DNA from: Pseudomonas solani
Lineage (GTDB): Bacteria > Pseudomonadota > Gammaproteobacteria > Pseudomonadales > Pseudomonadaceae
Reading direction: 5' to 3'
Length of the DNA: 64,000 nt
NCBI RefSeq assembly: GCF_026072635.1
Contig: NZ_AP023081.1
Span: forward strand, 3,716,501-3,780,500
A program made the position numbers and the translations under genes. The notes beneath the pieces are model-generated. The model was given only the letters and a program-made list of their open reading frames with translations, was not told the origin of the DNA and ran no database searches. Shown here piece by piece: positions 63,758 through 64,000 of the stretch (its first letter is position 1; each line of letters begins with the position of its first letter).

Positions 63758-64000
63758 GCCGGTAGCGGGAGCCGTGGAAAAGGTCGCTAGGGTGCAGCGT
63801 GCTGGCAGCCGATGCAAGCCGCGCAGGATGGCCGTTGACCGATAAGCGGCGGCGCCCGGTGCAGCGCCCGTCGCAGAGCCTCCCGAGTGGGCGGAGCAGG
63901 GCGCCGGTCGGAAGAATTTGTGGGTCCCTGTGAATGACCTAGCAGCGAATTAGTAGCGCAGAGAGTAAGATTTTCGGCATTGTGCGCATCTTCGTCGGCA
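63758..64000. other. Right-edge region without a recognised gene
   Basis: About 240 bp with no protein-like reading in any frame that I can support. It may include the promoter of the CWC-rsuA unit and the start of a feature beyond the window. Confidence 0.4.

Overview
This window is a high-GC Gammaproteobacterial chromosome segment that reads as Pseudomonas. The evidence is an nba-type 3-hydroxyanthranilate operon in the known Pseudomonas order, paired FecI/FecR/TonB receptor systems, an agu2-like agmatine locus, a PhaG homologue, a DUF3509-type protein, and several families of short palindromic extragenic repeats. All statements come from reading the sequence; no database search was run.

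Layout. 1-8.5 kb: a minus-strand operon (nbaEHJIGFCD order) that takes 3-hydroxyanthranilate through aminocarboxymuconate semialdehyde, 2-aminomuconate, oxalocrotonate and oxopentenoate to pyruvate and acetyl-CoA. Upstream are a LysR-type operator and a 547-bp MITE-like element with terminal inverted repeats and an 8-bp target duplication, then a LysR regulator. 8.8-20.5 kb: two complete FecI-FecR-TonB receptor systems whose sigma genes diverge from a shared region with two Fur-like boxes, then a PepSY trio. 20.7-25.9 kb: LysR, agmatine deiminase, N-carbamoylputrescine amidase, a polyamine-type binding protein and a Tat-exported second agmatine deiminase. 26-36 kb: an accessory stretch with small genes of unknown role, two WYL-domain regulators, a winged-helix protein, and a 703-aa protein with two tandem PH-like domains. 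Three GCGACA/TGTCGC dyads lie at the WYL genes and upstream of the 703-aa gene. An NCS1 permease with a nitrilase-family hydrolase sits between them. 36-41 kb: an orphan binding protein, HxlR, GST, AraC and a small protein behind a sigma-54-type promoter. 41.4-47.2 kb: a bacteriophytochrome operon (photoreceptor kinase, response regulator, hybrid kinase, heme oxygenase).

47.3-48.5 kb: an IS110-family element. Both ends, its CT core and a bridge-RNA candidate can be deduced because the guide segments match the element ends and the target. The target is the conserved end of an extragenic repeat that recurs in this window. 48.7-57 kb: Old Yellow Enzyme with MerR, TetR with a MAPEG protein, small hypothetical genes, an ADP-ribosylglycohydrolase and an atypical amidase with a small coupled upstream ORF. 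57.7-64 kb: a binding protein coupled to a membrane diguanylate cyclase (NspS/MbaA-like logic), ParDE, tRNA-Gly(CCC), a phaG homologue broken by a one-base change in a G tract, RsuA and a CWC protein.

The strongest new observations are the self-consistent IS110 bridge RNA, the MITE-like element, the WYL/GCGACA cluster, and the binding-protein/GGDEF pair.
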